A stretch of DNA of 59,592 bases from Flammeovirga sp. OC4 (GTDB taxonomy: Bacteria; Bacteroidota; Bacteroidia; Cytophagales; Flammeovirgaceae). The position numbers and the translations under genes are program-made. The stretch spans positions 1 to 59,592 of the forward strand of contig NZ_JTAM01000073.1 of NCBI RefSeq assembly GCF_000812565.1, in the 5' to 3' direction. The notes below the pieces were generated by a model, which was not told the DNA's origin, made no database searches, and saw nothing but the letters and a program-made list of their open reading frames with translations. Position 1 is the first letter of the stretch; each line of letters begins with the position of its first letter. Below are positions 43,201-54,800 of this stretch, one piece after another.

Positions 43201-44525
43201 ATAATCCAGAAATAATAAATATTGCTAGTAATTATTTACCTATACTTGATTATGATGGGATTTTAGATGAAGAATGGAAAGATATATTACCATTGAAAAA
43301 GTCATTAGATTTAGATGATTATTTGGAAATTTTGAAAAAGGTTAAGTATGAAGAATTTTCAAATAAAGAAATACTGCAACAAACTAAAAAAATAATAGCA
43401 AAAGTATATTCAAAAATTGCTGAGAACTATTTAGGTTATAAAGATAGACTTATTGAGTTTGGGAAGAACAATAAGTTATTATCGATAGATAATACATTTA
43501 TTGAATCTAAAGATTTATCAATAGTATTAGCAGATGGTTTTAAAGCACCAAACCTAGCATTTACACTAAAAGATGAAAAAGTCTATGAACTATTAGAACT
43601 TTTTGGTGTTAATGTGATCAAAGATATTTCAGCGAAAATATCCTCTTCTAGGATTAAAATTGAAGCAATGAGACATCAATTAGTCCATTTGCTACCACAT
43701 CTTACAACTTTAAGAATGGAAGGTAAAGCAAATGCAAATTGGATAGAAGAGTATGAAAAATTGAGTCAGTTAATTAATGAGTTTAACTTTTATCAAACGG
43801 AAGAAATAGTTTTGACCTATGGAAATGATGAGGATACACAAGAAAGAAGTTCATGGGTAGAAAAAGAAGATAAAAACTTCTATTGGACTGGAGATTGGTC
43901 CAGACCTAGGATATTAGCAGGTCTTGTAGAACCCTTAGCAAAACTTCTCAAATTGAATAAAAGCGATGCCACTCATTTACAAATTCTATTACCCGATAGT
44001 TTTGAAGATGGTATGGAATACTTAAAAGAAATTTTTGGTAAAGAAGTAATAGATAAAATTCCAGAAGAATACTTACACCCTAAAACATCAGGAAAAGTTT
44101 CTCATAATGCACCTGTAACTGGTGGAGGTTATGATTCAAAAAGAGCTGATATTGGTAATAAAGGTGAGCTGTTTGTTTATAAAGAGCTGAAAAAGATATA
44201 TCAAGATAAATATGAAACCGATATAGCAGAAACTGATAAAGGGTTTAAAATATCTGATAAAGTTGATGTGACATGGAAAAATATTGGAGGTGTTGAATCA
44301 GGAGCAGACCATGACTTTGTTATCGAAGAAGAAGGGGGAAAAATCTATATGGATAGTAAAGCCACGGTGTTTTCAGAATCAAGAGAGTTTGCTGAATTTA
44401 AACTGACTCCAAATGAATATAGAAGAATGAGCAATTCTGAAAGATATATGGTAGCTAGAGTAACTGAAGTAGAATCTAACCCTCAATTAAAATTAATTGG
44501 TATTTCTATAGAGAAACTGAATTAA
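40269..44525 (+). CDS. Sacsin-like GHKL ATPase with C-terminal DUF3883 domain
   Basis: The 1418-aa protein has an Hsp90/GHKL-type ATPase near residues 175-350: N-box ELLQNADD (192-199), SICSVGDGNKKG, and the G-box TGFKGIGFKS (G251-S259). The centre is long and helical. The last 120 residues (from GNKGELFVYKEL, about 1296) carry a DUF3883/NOV-C type domain with GADHDFVI and IYMDSKAT, a PD-(D/E)xK-like pattern of possible nuclease activity. GHKL ATPases are known in restriction-modification-like and defence operons, where they are thought to act as clamps or switches. Standing alone after the HNH gene (138-bp gap) and closed by a terminator, it may be its own system. Confidence 0.72.
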   Translation: MKILTKKLNVTGKKFIAKLEIPKKADSNEPKGNFGFYKAPIDHETGRPLLYEIDERGKTYYKPLDIFQFGVLNSELKNGDYYLLTLDTDIQEKSDKNKFGIVIKNIDLLDQLDIQDTVDKLKSNFLEKRHKVNKSTKSQLKNDETKTPQGLIQFINQQNSDYNSPESSQNIANSLNSLSSDIYTDSKRFIYELLQNADDSSNNSGKLEVLIQTKGEYLTISHNGEKFSSIDIESICSVGDGNKKGDDKKTGFKGIGFKSVFSHSTNVSIITGDYCFRFDKTYWDNYWKKGWGNKKDWLTQREAKNKEAIVKMPWQIIPIWSEVDSQFSHLKEYNVSTVVKLDSMIDNIEEDLKELFSDTQILLFLRSKEVSITIDCGEKFTVEKVHDNEVLILKKDGDKISEWLFKSFDFEVDQDARNQMENDNRIPKKLREATNTEISFALKLEEGVITKVDSKDSLVFTYLPTSVNLNFPFLVNANFLTDAGRQNLHQDLFWNKWIFKHIPLKLFSWLEELGNSDYKHEVLRIIPNNLSNQGVLGTSFNKGFEEGLSKSIFIPVENQLLNPSEVIYDQSGITEFLPKELIVDFINSDEDKEYTLDSFTTIDHPIQVMRNIGIKIFSIDDNEKLFKSSIFKEQHKLEDNFDLLSFLQGKSSEQKDDNNEWDLTLKKTTFIFDENENLKTPEAVYFPSDEFSSEDFNNRIPIIHQDVMSKINGSYSVKQWLTKLGVSLPSDIALIEKTIINSPDFVTKENAIKIGQFLFQAFKNGSLKENHLSDLNKLNILTTKGNILPASETYLCDEYKPEFSLEKEFEGDFYVSFDYVENNVDLTYWKAFFEEIGISQNIRWNKEILSKSEISNRLDYTKVKEIFKDFESKDYFYTAYYSGNVYSYNPRTITVHNFSFMDKACRSYESSKLYWSRVFEQEFELNNNITSRGSCGFHHNVGRSYKKNFNYFKWILTNLKVFPSSLNTLERADTLYINNPEIINIASNYLPILDYDGILDEEWKDILPLKKSLDLDDYLEILKKVKYEEFSNKEILQQTKKIIAKVYSKIAENYLGYKDRLIEFGKNNKLLSIDNTFIESKDLSIVLADGFKAPNLAFTLKDEKVYELLELFGVNVIKDISAKISSSRIKIEAMRHQLVHLLPHLTTLRMEGKANANWIEEYEKLSQLINEFNFYQTEEIVLTYGNDEDTQERSSWVEKEDKNFYWTGDWSRPRILAGLVEPLAKLLKLNKSDATHLQILLPDSFEDGMEYLKEIFGKEVIDKIPEEYLHPKTSGKVSHNAPVTGGGYDSKRADIGNKGELFVYKELKKIYQDKYETDIAETDKGFKISDKVDVTWKNIGGVESGADHDFVIEEEGGKIYMDSKATVFSESREFAEFKLTPNEYRRMSNSERYMVARVTEVESNPQLKLIGISIEKLN

Positions 44526-44535
44526 TAAAATGTAG

Positions 44536-44580
44536 CCCTCAATCAGAGTAATAATATATTGGATTGAGGGTTTATTTTTT
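44536..44580 (+). terminator. Strong terminator between the GHKL ATPase and the 522-aa gene
   Basis: CCCTCAATC (44536-44544) pairs perfectly with GATTGAGGG (44562-44570), followed by TTTATTTTTT. The next gene starts 20 bp later, so its promoter must overlap the hairpin or lie upstream, or the hairpin is an attenuator. Confidence 0.82.
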
Positions 44581-44599
44581 ACTGAAAAGAAAACTAAAA

Positions 44600-46168
44600 T
44601 TGAAAAACAACACTTCCATTTACCCCTTCTTCAGCCAAAAAACAAAGTTTATACATGGCTTAGATCCTATGGGCATACAGCTTACATCAGAAACTACCTA
44701 TGCCACATTACTTCCAGGATTAACCAACCTTACACAGCGTTACAGATATTATAGCTTTTATTGTTGGTTACTGAATGAGTTCATTCAAAAAGGGCAACTG
44801 ACTGATGATAATAGCCACTATCTTAGTTTTCTAAGAAAGGGAGAATATCTTATTGCTTTATGTTCCCAAGCACAATTTCATAAAGGGGAAAGTATAAAAG
44901 GAATCTCAGGGAGTGATTATGCAGGAAGAGTCCTTTCTGAAACAACCCAAAGTGTCAATTTAGAAGCAGGGATCTATAAGGAAGATAAAAGTACGGCAGG
45001 CACTTATTGGAAAGGAACCTATGGGATATTGGCTACCTATTATTCAGGAGCAATGAAAAGTCTAAGTATCATTAATGATAATAACTTTTTCAGTTTGGTC
45101 AATACCACTGAAAAAACGAATGATAAAATCAATGGTTTAAAATTAGCGAATGCTTTTGATCAGAATTTGGAGTTGAATGCTAAACAAATCTTTTTGGATT
45201 GTATTGAAAAAGGGGAAGCAAGCATTGATGAATTAAGTCAGATCAGTACTTCTTTTAATTTGTCAGTTATTCCAGATGGTACTGAGGAACAAAGACTTCT
45301 TTTAGAGTTAATTACAGATCAAGACAAACCCTTGTACAAAGAATCGAATTACTTTAGAAGACAAACTATAAAGTTGATGTTGGAGTACATTCAGCAAGAG
45401 GAACTTTTTTACGATAGAGCATTTTTAGATCATATTTATTTTGGAGATACCGTTTTTCAAGACCTCAATAACATCACTTTAAAAGGTTGGTATTTTTACT
45501 TATTTAATGAATTTTGGTTGTTTGCTAATACTTCCATTTTAAATGCCTTGCTTATAGACTTAGCTAGATATCAAGAAGGTTGGGTACCTACCTCTGATAT
45601 TGTTAATAAGAATGTCAATACTATTTGTAATAGCTTAGGGATAACACAAGAGATGACTTTGGAAGATGTGTTAGTCCTAGATATACTAATAGAAAAGAAC
45701 GAAAGACAATTAGCTGATGAGATTGAGCAACAAAATGATAGGGAAAACAGTGTAGCTGCCCTTTTATTAATTCTCAAACTGTATAAAACTAATCACGATC
45801 AACTTAAGTTAATGAATGAATTTGGTCAGCAATATAGCTTGAATAGAGAGGGAAATGGATTGGTTTATTTCATAGAAGAGCTCTCTAATCAAAAGAGTCA
45901 AAAATTCACATCTTGGTGTAAGAATTTTATAAATAAAAGAATCATTCAGAGACATCAATTGGTGGCGTTAAGAAAAATGGGGTTAGGATCGTTAACCACA
46001 CAAAAGTTTTTGTTGGAAGATCAACATATGCGATACATTGATAACTTTTCTCCTTTCTTCTCAGGGCCTAGGTTAAGAGTGATGCATCTCTTTTTGGAAG
46101 ATTTAAACTTGGTTGAAAAAGAAAAACTAACCACAAAAGGATTGCAGTTACTCAACAACTTAATGTAA
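44600..46168 (+). CDS. Unknown protein, probable TTG start, upstream of PLD and DUF1998 helicase
   Basis: The protein (522 aa from the TTG at 44600) has no family I recognise. The N-terminal 100 residues (TKFIHGLDPMGIQLTSE then TTYATLLPGLTNLTQRYRYY) are aromatic and well ordered; the rest is helical. There is no earlier ATG in frame within the terminator-free region, and the start at 44564 would lie inside the terminator, so TTG at 44600 is the most likely. It is followed 7 bp later by the PLD gene and then the giant helicase. As the first gene of a set with these two, it may be a dedicated partner of the helicase and nuclease, perhaps a sensor. Confidence 0.6.
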   Translation: MKNNTSIYPFFSQKTKFIHGLDPMGIQLTSETTYATLLPGLTNLTQRYRYYSFYCWLLNEFIQKGQLTDDNSHYLSFLRKGEYLIALCSQAQFHKGESIKGISGSDYAGRVLSETTQSVNLEAGIYKEDKSTAGTYWKGTYGILATYYSGAMKSLSIINDNNFFSLVNTTEKTNDKINGLKLANAFDQNLELNAKQIFLDCIEKGEASIDELSQISTSFNLSVIPDGTEEQRLLLELITDQDKPLYKESNYFRRQTIKLMLEYIQQEELFYDRAFLDHIYFGDTVFQDLNNITLKGWYFYLFNEFWLFANTSILNALLIDLARYQEGWVPTSDIVNKNVNTICNSLGITQEMTLEDVLVLDILIEKNERQLADEIEQQNDRENSVAALLLILKLYKTNHDQLKLMNEFGQQYSLNREGNGLVYFIEELSNQKSQKFTSWCKNFINKRIIQRHQLVALRKMGLGSLTTQKFLLEDQHMRYIDNFSPFFSGPRLRVMHLFLEDLNLVEKEKLTTKGLQLLNNLM

Positions 46169-46175
46169 AACTAAC

Positions 46176-48803
46176 ATGAATAAACAAAACATTCTTGAAC
46201 TTTTAGGAGGAAACAAACGAAAATATCATTCATGTGTGATAAGTAGTTTTTCCTTTGATTTCAATTATTTCGAAACTCGTCTTTTACCTACTCTAAGGGT
46301 CTTAAATATTAATAACACTATTATTTTAGCTGATGGTAATTATTTGGAATATGCACAAGAACAGTGCATTGGGGAAGAATTTAAACCACATAGAGGATAT
46401 AGTTTTCATGGAGTGTATACTAAGGGCGTTTTTCATCCTAAAATACTCTTTTTAACAGGAGAAAAAGATGGGTTATTATTGATAGGTTCTGGTAACATTA
46501 CCTCTTCGGGTTTAAACGGGAATGATGAAATATGGGCCGCTTTTCAATTCAATACCAAAGAAGAAAATAAACATGCCCCTATTTTCAAAGAAGTATGGAA
46601 TTACCTTAAATCATTTGAAAGTAATTTGTTGGGAGCATCTATTCAGAAATTACATTGGGTAGAAGAATATACACCATGGTTAACTAAACTACCAACTCCT
46701 TCAGGTTGGATAGAAAAAAATACTTATACTTCTATCCGATTTATTGGTAACTCTTCAACTAAGTCAACAATTTCTCAATTGATGGAATACGTTCCACAAA
46801 ATAGTGTAGAAAACATTCAAGTAGTTGCTCCATTTTATGACTTGAAAGGTGAATTATTAATTCATTTAATAGAACATTATCAACCACAATTATTACAATG
46901 TTTTGTCGACCAGAGTTTTGAGTCATTACCTTATCAATTGGATAAGGCCTATCATGATAAGATTCAATTTTATGATTGGTCTGATAGTTATGAGGTTTCA
47001 GAAGATGAAAAAGTAAAGAAAATTACAAGACTTCATGCTAAATTAGTACAGATAAAATTAAGTGATGGAACGACTTATTTGTATTTTGGAAGTGCTAATG
47101 CTTCAATCCCAGCATTTGGAGAGAATGGCAAATCTGCCCTTAATGAGGAAGCAGGGCTTTTAATCAAGCAATCTAACAAAGATTTTATCAAAGAATTAGG
47201 GATAGAAGCAAATCATCGGAAATCAATAATTGATTATACTCCTCCATCAAATTTGAAGCATCAAAACAATAAAATATTCAAAAGTATTTTTTATTTCAGA
47301 TTAAAATATGCGGAAGCCAAAGGTGACAAAATTAGTATCAAACTTGATGACAAAATAAGAGCGTGTGATTGTCAATTATTCGTTTTTGATAAATTCGATA
47401 ATCAAATAGAAAAGATAAGCTTCACTACAGAAAAAGAAGAAACTATATTTATTACTTCTCAATTAGAAGATGTTTTCAAAGTGCAAGCTATAGAAATAGA
47501 AACTAATAGAACCTCAAATTTTGCACTGGTACATCACGCTGATACTTTTTTTAGAAGTAACCCTCAACAAAAGAATTCAAAACTTCATCAATTATTAAAT
47601 GGAGAAATAGAAAATTATAGTTCACTAGAAAAATTGATGTCCTATCTTTCTAGCAATTGGGGAGAGTTTCAAAATGAAAGGAAAGATTCAAAAATAAACA
47701 TTCGAAGCCACGGAGCAGATGAACCAAAGGAGGTTAAAAACATTTCTCAGGAAGAATTCATGACACCTTCTGAAAAATCTCTTTTAAAGCAGTTGGGAGT
47801 AAGTAGCTCTCCAACCAACTTGATCTTACAATTTTTACAAAGTGTAAGAGCTCACTTACATGACCAAAATATAGAATCAGGTATTGAAGAAGAAGAATTG
47901 ACAAAGGATGAAAGTGAAAGGGGAAATGATGTAAGAGATGACTTGCCTGAAACTGAAGGAGAAAAAGCAGATTATAAAAAAACGCTTAGTTATAATACTT
48001 TTATCATTTCAAAATTGGATAAGCAGTACGACAAAATTTTATATGACTATTTAAAAAGTAAAGACACAAATAAAAAGATTGAGTTTAAGATCACTGAAGA
48101 AGAAATAAAGCACCTTTTAATTGTTTTGGAAGTGATAATGCTAAATTATGATCAAGAAGAAGAAAGTGAAGATTCGAAAAAGCCAAATATTAAATTAAGA
48201 CTATTGCTTAATGGTAAGTTAAATCAAAAAGAATTTGGTTTAAAAAAGTTTTTGATGACTACAGTGAGTAAGTTCTTATTAATTGCCAACAACAACATTG
48301 TTACAGAGTCCGATGATATTTCCATAGCTAGAATGAAGCAATTTAAAGCTTCTTTAATGAGCTATATCTTATTTATCACATTTAATATGAGTTGGCTTCC
48401 CGATGAAGAGAAGTATAAAAACAATTTGATATTAAATACGCTTCATACTTTAAAAATCGGAGATGATATTAAATCCTATCAATCGATTTTTAATCAATTA
48501 GATAAATACCTCGATGAGATAAAATTTTTAGATAGAGATATACTACAAGAAATAAAATATTTAAGAAAGATAACTTTACCAAAATATTTAGCTTGGAATA
48601 ATGAAAAGCGCAAACCCTTAAATGAAATTACGGATTCAGATATCATCTTTTCAACTTCGATAGGTTTCTATCATTTAGTAAATAAGAGAGCCAACTTAAA
48701 TTTTGATTTTAAAAGAGTGGGTTATGATTATCAAAATGGAGATTTTCTATGGACAAATATAAATATGGGTAAGAACGAGGTACGTGAAATGGTATTATTT
48801 TAA
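46176..48803 (+). CDS. Phospholipase-D-type nuclease with two HKD motifs, DrmC-like
   Basis: The 875-aa protein contains two HKD motifs: VFHPKILFL (H87, K89) with IGSGNITSSG, and RLHAKLVQI (H287, K289) with FGSANASIPAFG. The two motifs make one PLD-type active site. PLD proteins in defence loci (DrmC in DISARM) are usually nucleases. The C-terminal half (about 430-875) is helical and unknown, so the protein is much longer than the usual DrmC (about 250-300 aa). It starts 7 bp after the 522-aa gene and ends just before the helicase gene, suggesting a tight operon. Confidence 0.75.
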   Translation: MNKQNILELLGGNKRKYHSCVISSFSFDFNYFETRLLPTLRVLNINNTIILADGNYLEYAQEQCIGEEFKPHRGYSFHGVYTKGVFHPKILFLTGEKDGLLLIGSGNITSSGLNGNDEIWAAFQFNTKEENKHAPIFKEVWNYLKSFESNLLGASIQKLHWVEEYTPWLTKLPTPSGWIEKNTYTSIRFIGNSSTKSTISQLMEYVPQNSVENIQVVAPFYDLKGELLIHLIEHYQPQLLQCFVDQSFESLPYQLDKAYHDKIQFYDWSDSYEVSEDEKVKKITRLHAKLVQIKLSDGTTYLYFGSANASIPAFGENGKSALNEEAGLLIKQSNKDFIKELGIEANHRKSIIDYTPPSNLKHQNNKIFKSIFYFRLKYAEAKGDKISIKLDDKIRACDCQLFVFDKFDNQIEKISFTTEKEETIFITSQLEDVFKVQAIEIETNRTSNFALVHHADTFFRSNPQQKNSKLHQLLNGEIENYSSLEKLMSYLSSNWGEFQNERKDSKINIRSHGADEPKEVKNISQEEFMTPSEKSLLKQLGVSSSPTNLILQFLQSVRAHLHDQNIESGIEEEELTKDESERGNDVRDDLPETEGEKADYKKTLSYNTFIISKLDKQYDKILYDYLKSKDTNKKIEFKITEEEIKHLLIVLEVIMLNYDQEEESEDSKKPNIKLRLLLNGKLNQKEFGLKKFLMTTVSKFLLIANNNIVTESDDISIARMKQFKASLMSYILFITFNMSWLPDEEKYKNNLILNTLHTLKIGDDIKSYQSIFNQLDKYLDEIKFLDRDILQEIKYLRKITLPKYLAWNNEKRKPLNEITDSDIIFSTSIGFYHLVNKRANLNFDFKRVGYDYQNGDFLWTNINMGKNEVREMVLF

Positions 48804-48864
48804 TTCAATTCTAATTTTTCTTATATTCGTAACACTAAAAACAACAATCACAAACAAAGTAATC

Positions 48865-51800
48865 ATGCTCGTTTTTCACCAAGCAGAAGAAGTTAAAACC
48901 TCCATTATTGAATACTTAAAAGCCACTTTTAACTTTTCAGATAGAAAATTGAAGGAGGCATTTTTAAAAATAATAGAAGATAAAGAAGATGGGTTGATAA
49001 AAGGACCGTACATCTCATTACGTTTACCCTATAGAAAAGAGTTTGATGCGGAAATTCCTTTAGATATAAAACCTACTTTTCCTCCTTTTAAACATCAATA
49101 TGAATCCTTTTGTAGATTAACTACTGAGGAAGAGAATATTCCTAAGCCTACAGTGTTGACTACAGGTACAGGATCTGGAAAGACAGAATCATTCTTATTT
49201 CCATTGTTGGATTATTGTTATAAACGTAGGGATCAGTTTGGGATAAAAGCGATTGTAATGTACCCCATGAATGCATTGGCAACAGATCAAGCTCAACGTT
49301 TTGCTGAAGAGATTTATAACAATCCACTAACGAAAGGGAAGATTAGAGTAGGGTTGTTTATTGGTACAGGTGGAAAGAAAGATAATCTCCCAAAGGAGAT
49401 GAGTAATATAAAAGTAATAGAAGATAGAAATACAATTATAACCAGTCCTCCTGATATATTATTGACCAATTTCAAAATGTTGGATTTCGCTTTAATGCGT
49501 GAAGATTTTTCTTCAATTTGGAAACCTAATTTTGAAGCACCTGACCTTCTGAAATATATTGCACTTGATGAATTACATACTTATGATGGTGCACAAGGAT
49601 CGGATGTAGCAAACCTAATTAGAAGGTTAAAGTTGAAATTGAAATTACCAAAGGGACAGCTTTGTCCTGTTGGAACATCAGCAACTATTGGTTCGGGAGA
49701 AAATTCAAAACAACTATTAGCAGATTATGCAACTAAAATCTTTGGAGAAACTTTTACTGAAGAGTGTATTGTAGGAGAGGATCGATATAGTGAAGATGAG
49801 TTTTTTGGTAATAAAGAGTTAAAACAGGGTTTGCCTACTGCTAGCCTTAAAGATACTTTACTAACATCAGGTGAAACGTATGAGACATATATCTTAAGAC
49901 AAAAAAAACTTTGGGGTATTAAACCTAGAGTTAATCCTCAAAAACTTGGTCAAGAGTTATTGAAATTTCAGATTGTAAAAGATATAGCAGCTATCTGTAA
50001 CAAAGGAATCAGAACTGTTGATGCTTTGATAACAGAATTGGATAGAAGGAATTTAGACTTTTCCTCTCTTCCATTTTACGATAATTTTGCAAAATTTTCA
50101 CCTAAGGAAGGAGTTGTATTGTCTATTCTAGCGCTTATTGCAGAAGCTAAAGCAGATAAGGACTTTCGGTTCCCATTGCTGGCCGTCCAAGGTCAATTAT
50201 GGATTAGAGAATTATCAGGTATAGGAAGAATAGTAGATGGTAATTCTCAGTTTATATGGAGAGAAAATTTTAAAGAAGAAGATGAAAATGGACGGAAATT
50301 ACATCCTTCTGTATCATTCTTCTGTAGAGATTGTGGACATTCAGGTTGGTTAATGACAAAACCTGACACTAAAGATGCCTTTAATGCAAGCCCATCGGTT
50401 GTAAACAATAAATTTTTCAGAAAAGATAAAGAAGTTTGGCTTGTAGGGACAGAGCCATGTACGGAAGAATATACTTATACTGATTCAAGAGGGTACTTTT
50501 TAAATGTTCATACGCTAAAGCAAGAAAGAAAAAAAGCAGATGATAACATAGAGATATATGCTTATCAAAAACTTAATAATAAAGAGAAATTTGAAAACAG
50601 ATGTCCTTGTTGTAATGCAAAAGACACCATTGCAACAATCGGTACAAGAGTAAGTACATTATCCTCAATTTCTACTGCACAAATATTATCATCTGATTTA
50701 GATAAAAATAAAGAAAGAGATCGTAAGATGCTCTCTTTTGCCAACGGAGTTCAAGATGCTGCTCACCTTGCTGGCTTTGTGGAAGCAAGAAACTTTAGAT
50801 TCACATTTAGATCTGCTCTTCAGAAAGTGATAAATGCTCTTGATGAACAAGGAGAAGAGATAAATATAGTATCGTTATCAGATGCTTTTAAGCAGTATTG
50901 GAAAAGAAATGCAGACGAAAGAACACCTATTGAGGCTTATTTTTATAAGTTTTTCCCATCTGATAAAATCGGTGATTTTGCGGTGAGGGACTTTAAGCTA
51001 AATGAAGAAAAATTTGATTACTCTTTTATCAATGAATTTGATTTAAGAGTAGATTGGGAGATTTGTAGTGAATTTGGCTATAATGCTACAATTGGTAGAA
51101 CTTTAGAGAAAACACAATCATCTGCTACTTACTTTGATATTGAGAAAGTAACTACTGCTTTTCAAAAAATGAAGCCATGGTTATTTGAAAATAGAATGGA
51201 GCTATTAGAAGAAGAACACTTCATTTTATTTACTCTTGGTATACTCCATAGAATGCGACAAAGAGGAGCGGTTGATCATCCATTCTTACAGAAGTTTAGA
51301 ACTACAAAAAGTGATACTTTTAATCTCAATTGGGCAAGAGATGATCGACATTTCATGAATAAGAATTTCGGTTCGAGTAGTAGGATTCCCAAATTAATTA
51401 GTCCTTCTAAGAAGTTTGATGTATACGATAGTCCTATCACTAGAGGAAATTCGGCAAACTGGTTTCATACTCACTTCAGAAAAAGTATTTCATCTAGATA
51501 TGCTGTATTTACAGATAATGTTGATGCTATAAATGATTTCTATTTAAAGTTTTTTGAAGTATTTACTGACCTTGAATTATTCGATTCTAAAGAAGCAGAT
51601 GGAAGTATTGTTAATTTTGCAATTAATCCTTCAGAAATAAAGATTACAAATCAAGTACAAAATTATGTGTGTGATAAATGTGGGCATGAAATTAAGTTAG
51701 GGGAAGAATATGATCCTGTTTTTGATAATGCTTCATGTTTGAAATATAGATGTACTGGACATTATGTTGCTCAAGATGAAATTCAAGAAGGGTATTACCC

Positions 51801-54800
51801 AAAAGTTTATAATAGGAAAAGGTCTCCTAGAATATATTCATCTGAACATACTGGGTTATTGGAGAGATCTAAAAGGGAAAAGGTAGAATATTCATTTAAA
51901 AAACGTCCTTTCTTTAACTCAATCAATACTTTAATTGCAACTTCAACCCTTGAAATGGGTATTGATATTGGTGATTTGAATGTAACAATGAATAGTTCTG
52001 TTCCACCTCTTCCTGCCAACTTTTTACAAAGAGTGGGTCGTGCTGGTAGAAAAACGGGTAGTGCTCTAATTCTAAATTTTGCAGGAAGAAAAGCCCACGA
52101 TAAATATTATTATGAGGAGCCTATGAGTATGATGGCTGGTGAGGTATGTACTCCTGGCTGTTACTTAGAAGCAAAGGACATTTTAAAACGTCATTTTCTA
52201 GCATATTGTATTGATACATGGGTAAATAAAAAAGGTGAAGAAGCAAGGATACCTCATAAAATGAGAGTTTTAAAACTCAATACTCTTGACGTGAGGAGCT
52301 CGGTTTTCTTTGGTAGAAAGCTAATTAATTTTATTACAAATAATGAGAATGACTTACTAAATAATTTTAGAAGCACTTATCAAACAAATGTGAGTGGTGA
52401 GGAAATCATTAATGCGTTTAATTCGCTTGAAAAATATGTAATTGGAGGGGATAGTAGCTATTTATCTAAGCAAATTGAACTTCACTTTAATAATGTAAGA
52501 GAAGAAATTAATCTGCTTAATAATAAGAAAGACGGTATTTTTGAAGATATAAAGAATCGGAAATTAGCAAAGACTGATGCTGAATATGAGGAGCTTTCAA
52601 AAGAAATATCGAATATTAGAAGAACTATTAAAGAGATCAATGAACGTTCTGTCATTGAATATATGACCAATGTTGGGTTACTACCTAATTATGCATTCCC
52701 TGAAACTGGAGTTAACCTTAATGCAAATATTACTTTTAAACAAAAAAGTAATGAGGTAAAACCTATACCACCTGAAAATATTGAGTTGGTTAGACCTGCA
52801 AGTAGTGCTATTAAAGAATTAGCACCGGGTAATGTATTTTACACACAAGGTCATAAATTAAAAATCACAGGACTAAATGTATTAAGCTGGAAAGAGGAAG
52901 CTGTAGATATGCGTTTTTGTTCGAAATGTGATCATATTGAAGAGACTTATAAATCCAAAAATGAAGCTTGTCCTAAGTGTGGTGATGAATCTTTTGCATC
53001 AGTAACAAATACACACAAATTTTTAAGATTAGAACGTTCTAGGTCTATCAATTGGGAAAAAGATACTCGATTAGATGACTCTTCTGATGATAGAAGTAAT
53101 GCATTATTCGCTTTAACTACCCACTTTAAATTTAAAGAAGAAAGTTCTAGAGGTGCTTTTGCATTAAAGAAAATTCCTTTTGGTATAGAGCTTTTTGAAG
53201 ATGTAGAAATTACTACAGTGAATTCAGGTTTACCTATGAATTTAAACGATAAAGGTAGATCTGTAAAAATTAATGAAAAAGAAATACCAACATGTGGTTT
53301 TATAACATGTAAAAAATGTGGAAAATCAACACCAACAACAAAGCATGATTCAAAACCTGGTAATAAAGAAGCTATTGATTATCACTACGGTTGGTGTTCA
53401 GAGAAGAAGAAACCTTATAAAGGTGAAGCTGATGCTATTTTTGAAGAGGTGTTTTTATACCGAAGAATGAATACTGAAGCTATAAAAATTATGCTTCCTG
53501 TTCAAGATTTCGAAACGTTAGAGCAAATAGCACTTTTTAAATCTGGGTTATTAAGAGGAATCCAGAATTATTACGGAGGAAACCCTTCTCATTTATTTTT
53601 ACAAGACTATCAAGAATATGATCAGAAAGTAGGAAGAATGGGACAGTTTTTAGTTCTTTTTGATACTATTCCTGGTGGAACCGGCTATTTGGGTAAACTT
53701 TTTCAAACAGAAGTATTCTCAGAAGTATTAAGAGAAGCTTATAAGGCAATCAAAACATGTAATTGTCAGAATAATGGAAAAGATGGTTGTTATCATTGTG
53801 TATACACCTATAGTAATCAATATGAGCAAGATCAATTAAGCAGGAAAAATGCAGAAACTTTGTTTGGTCGTTTAATGTCCTCGATTAATGACTGGGATCA
53901 ATTGGATGAAGGTTTATCTAAAATTAAAGATTCAGGACAAATCGAAGAATCTGAGATGGAAAAACGTTTTATCTCCTTAATAAAAGAGTTTGCTCTATCA
54001 GAAGAACAGAAAAAGGAGGGATGGAATTTTCATACCAAAAGAGAAAATGGTTTTAGATATGAGTTAACTATTAAAGATGATAAAAAGGAGTTCATCTGGG
54101 CAATTGATCCTCAAGTTAGTTTAAGTCATAGTGAAGGGGTAGCGATTTCAAGTAAACCAGACTTTCAATTTAGATGTATTCAATTCGTAGAAGATGGTAT
54201 TAATAAACAAGAAGAGTTAATCAATTTTCCTAAGATTAATATATTCACAGATGGTTATCAATATCATGCTTCTGAATCTAATAATATTTTTCATAAAGAC
54301 ATCCAAAAGCGTGACGCTATATTAAAATCACCTAATTATTATCAGGTATATTCTTTCACATGGAAAGATTTAGATCTCTTTAAGGAAAATAAAACGGATC
54401 AGTTTTTCAATGACCATATTAATTCATTAAATAAACTACCAAAAAGTGTAAGAGATAAGTTTACTTATTCACATGGATTAGTATCTAAAAAGAATGCTGT
54501 AGAAAGGTTTTTGTATCATCTTTCTCACCCAGAGAGAGAAGTGATCAAAGATGAAGTAACGAATGTATTCTTAGGGTTTACCCCTTTCGAACAACATTTG
54601 ATTTTTACTGAAAGTACAATTATGGAATATCTTCAGGGTAGAGATAGAAATGATTTGAAACCAGAAAGCACAAGTCAGCCATTTTTGATTACAAATATTG
54701 ATACAGGTATTGATAATGTTGAATTGAGATTATCGATTGGTTTACCTAAAAAGAATACAAAATCTTACGTTGATATAATAGATGACAAGGTAATTGAAGT

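Noticed and set aside
48784-48864. An N-terminal membrane anchor on the giant helicase
   Set aside because: The hydrophobic stretch is present only if the first ATG, inside the PLD gene, is used. The ATG at 48865 starts the conserved protein.
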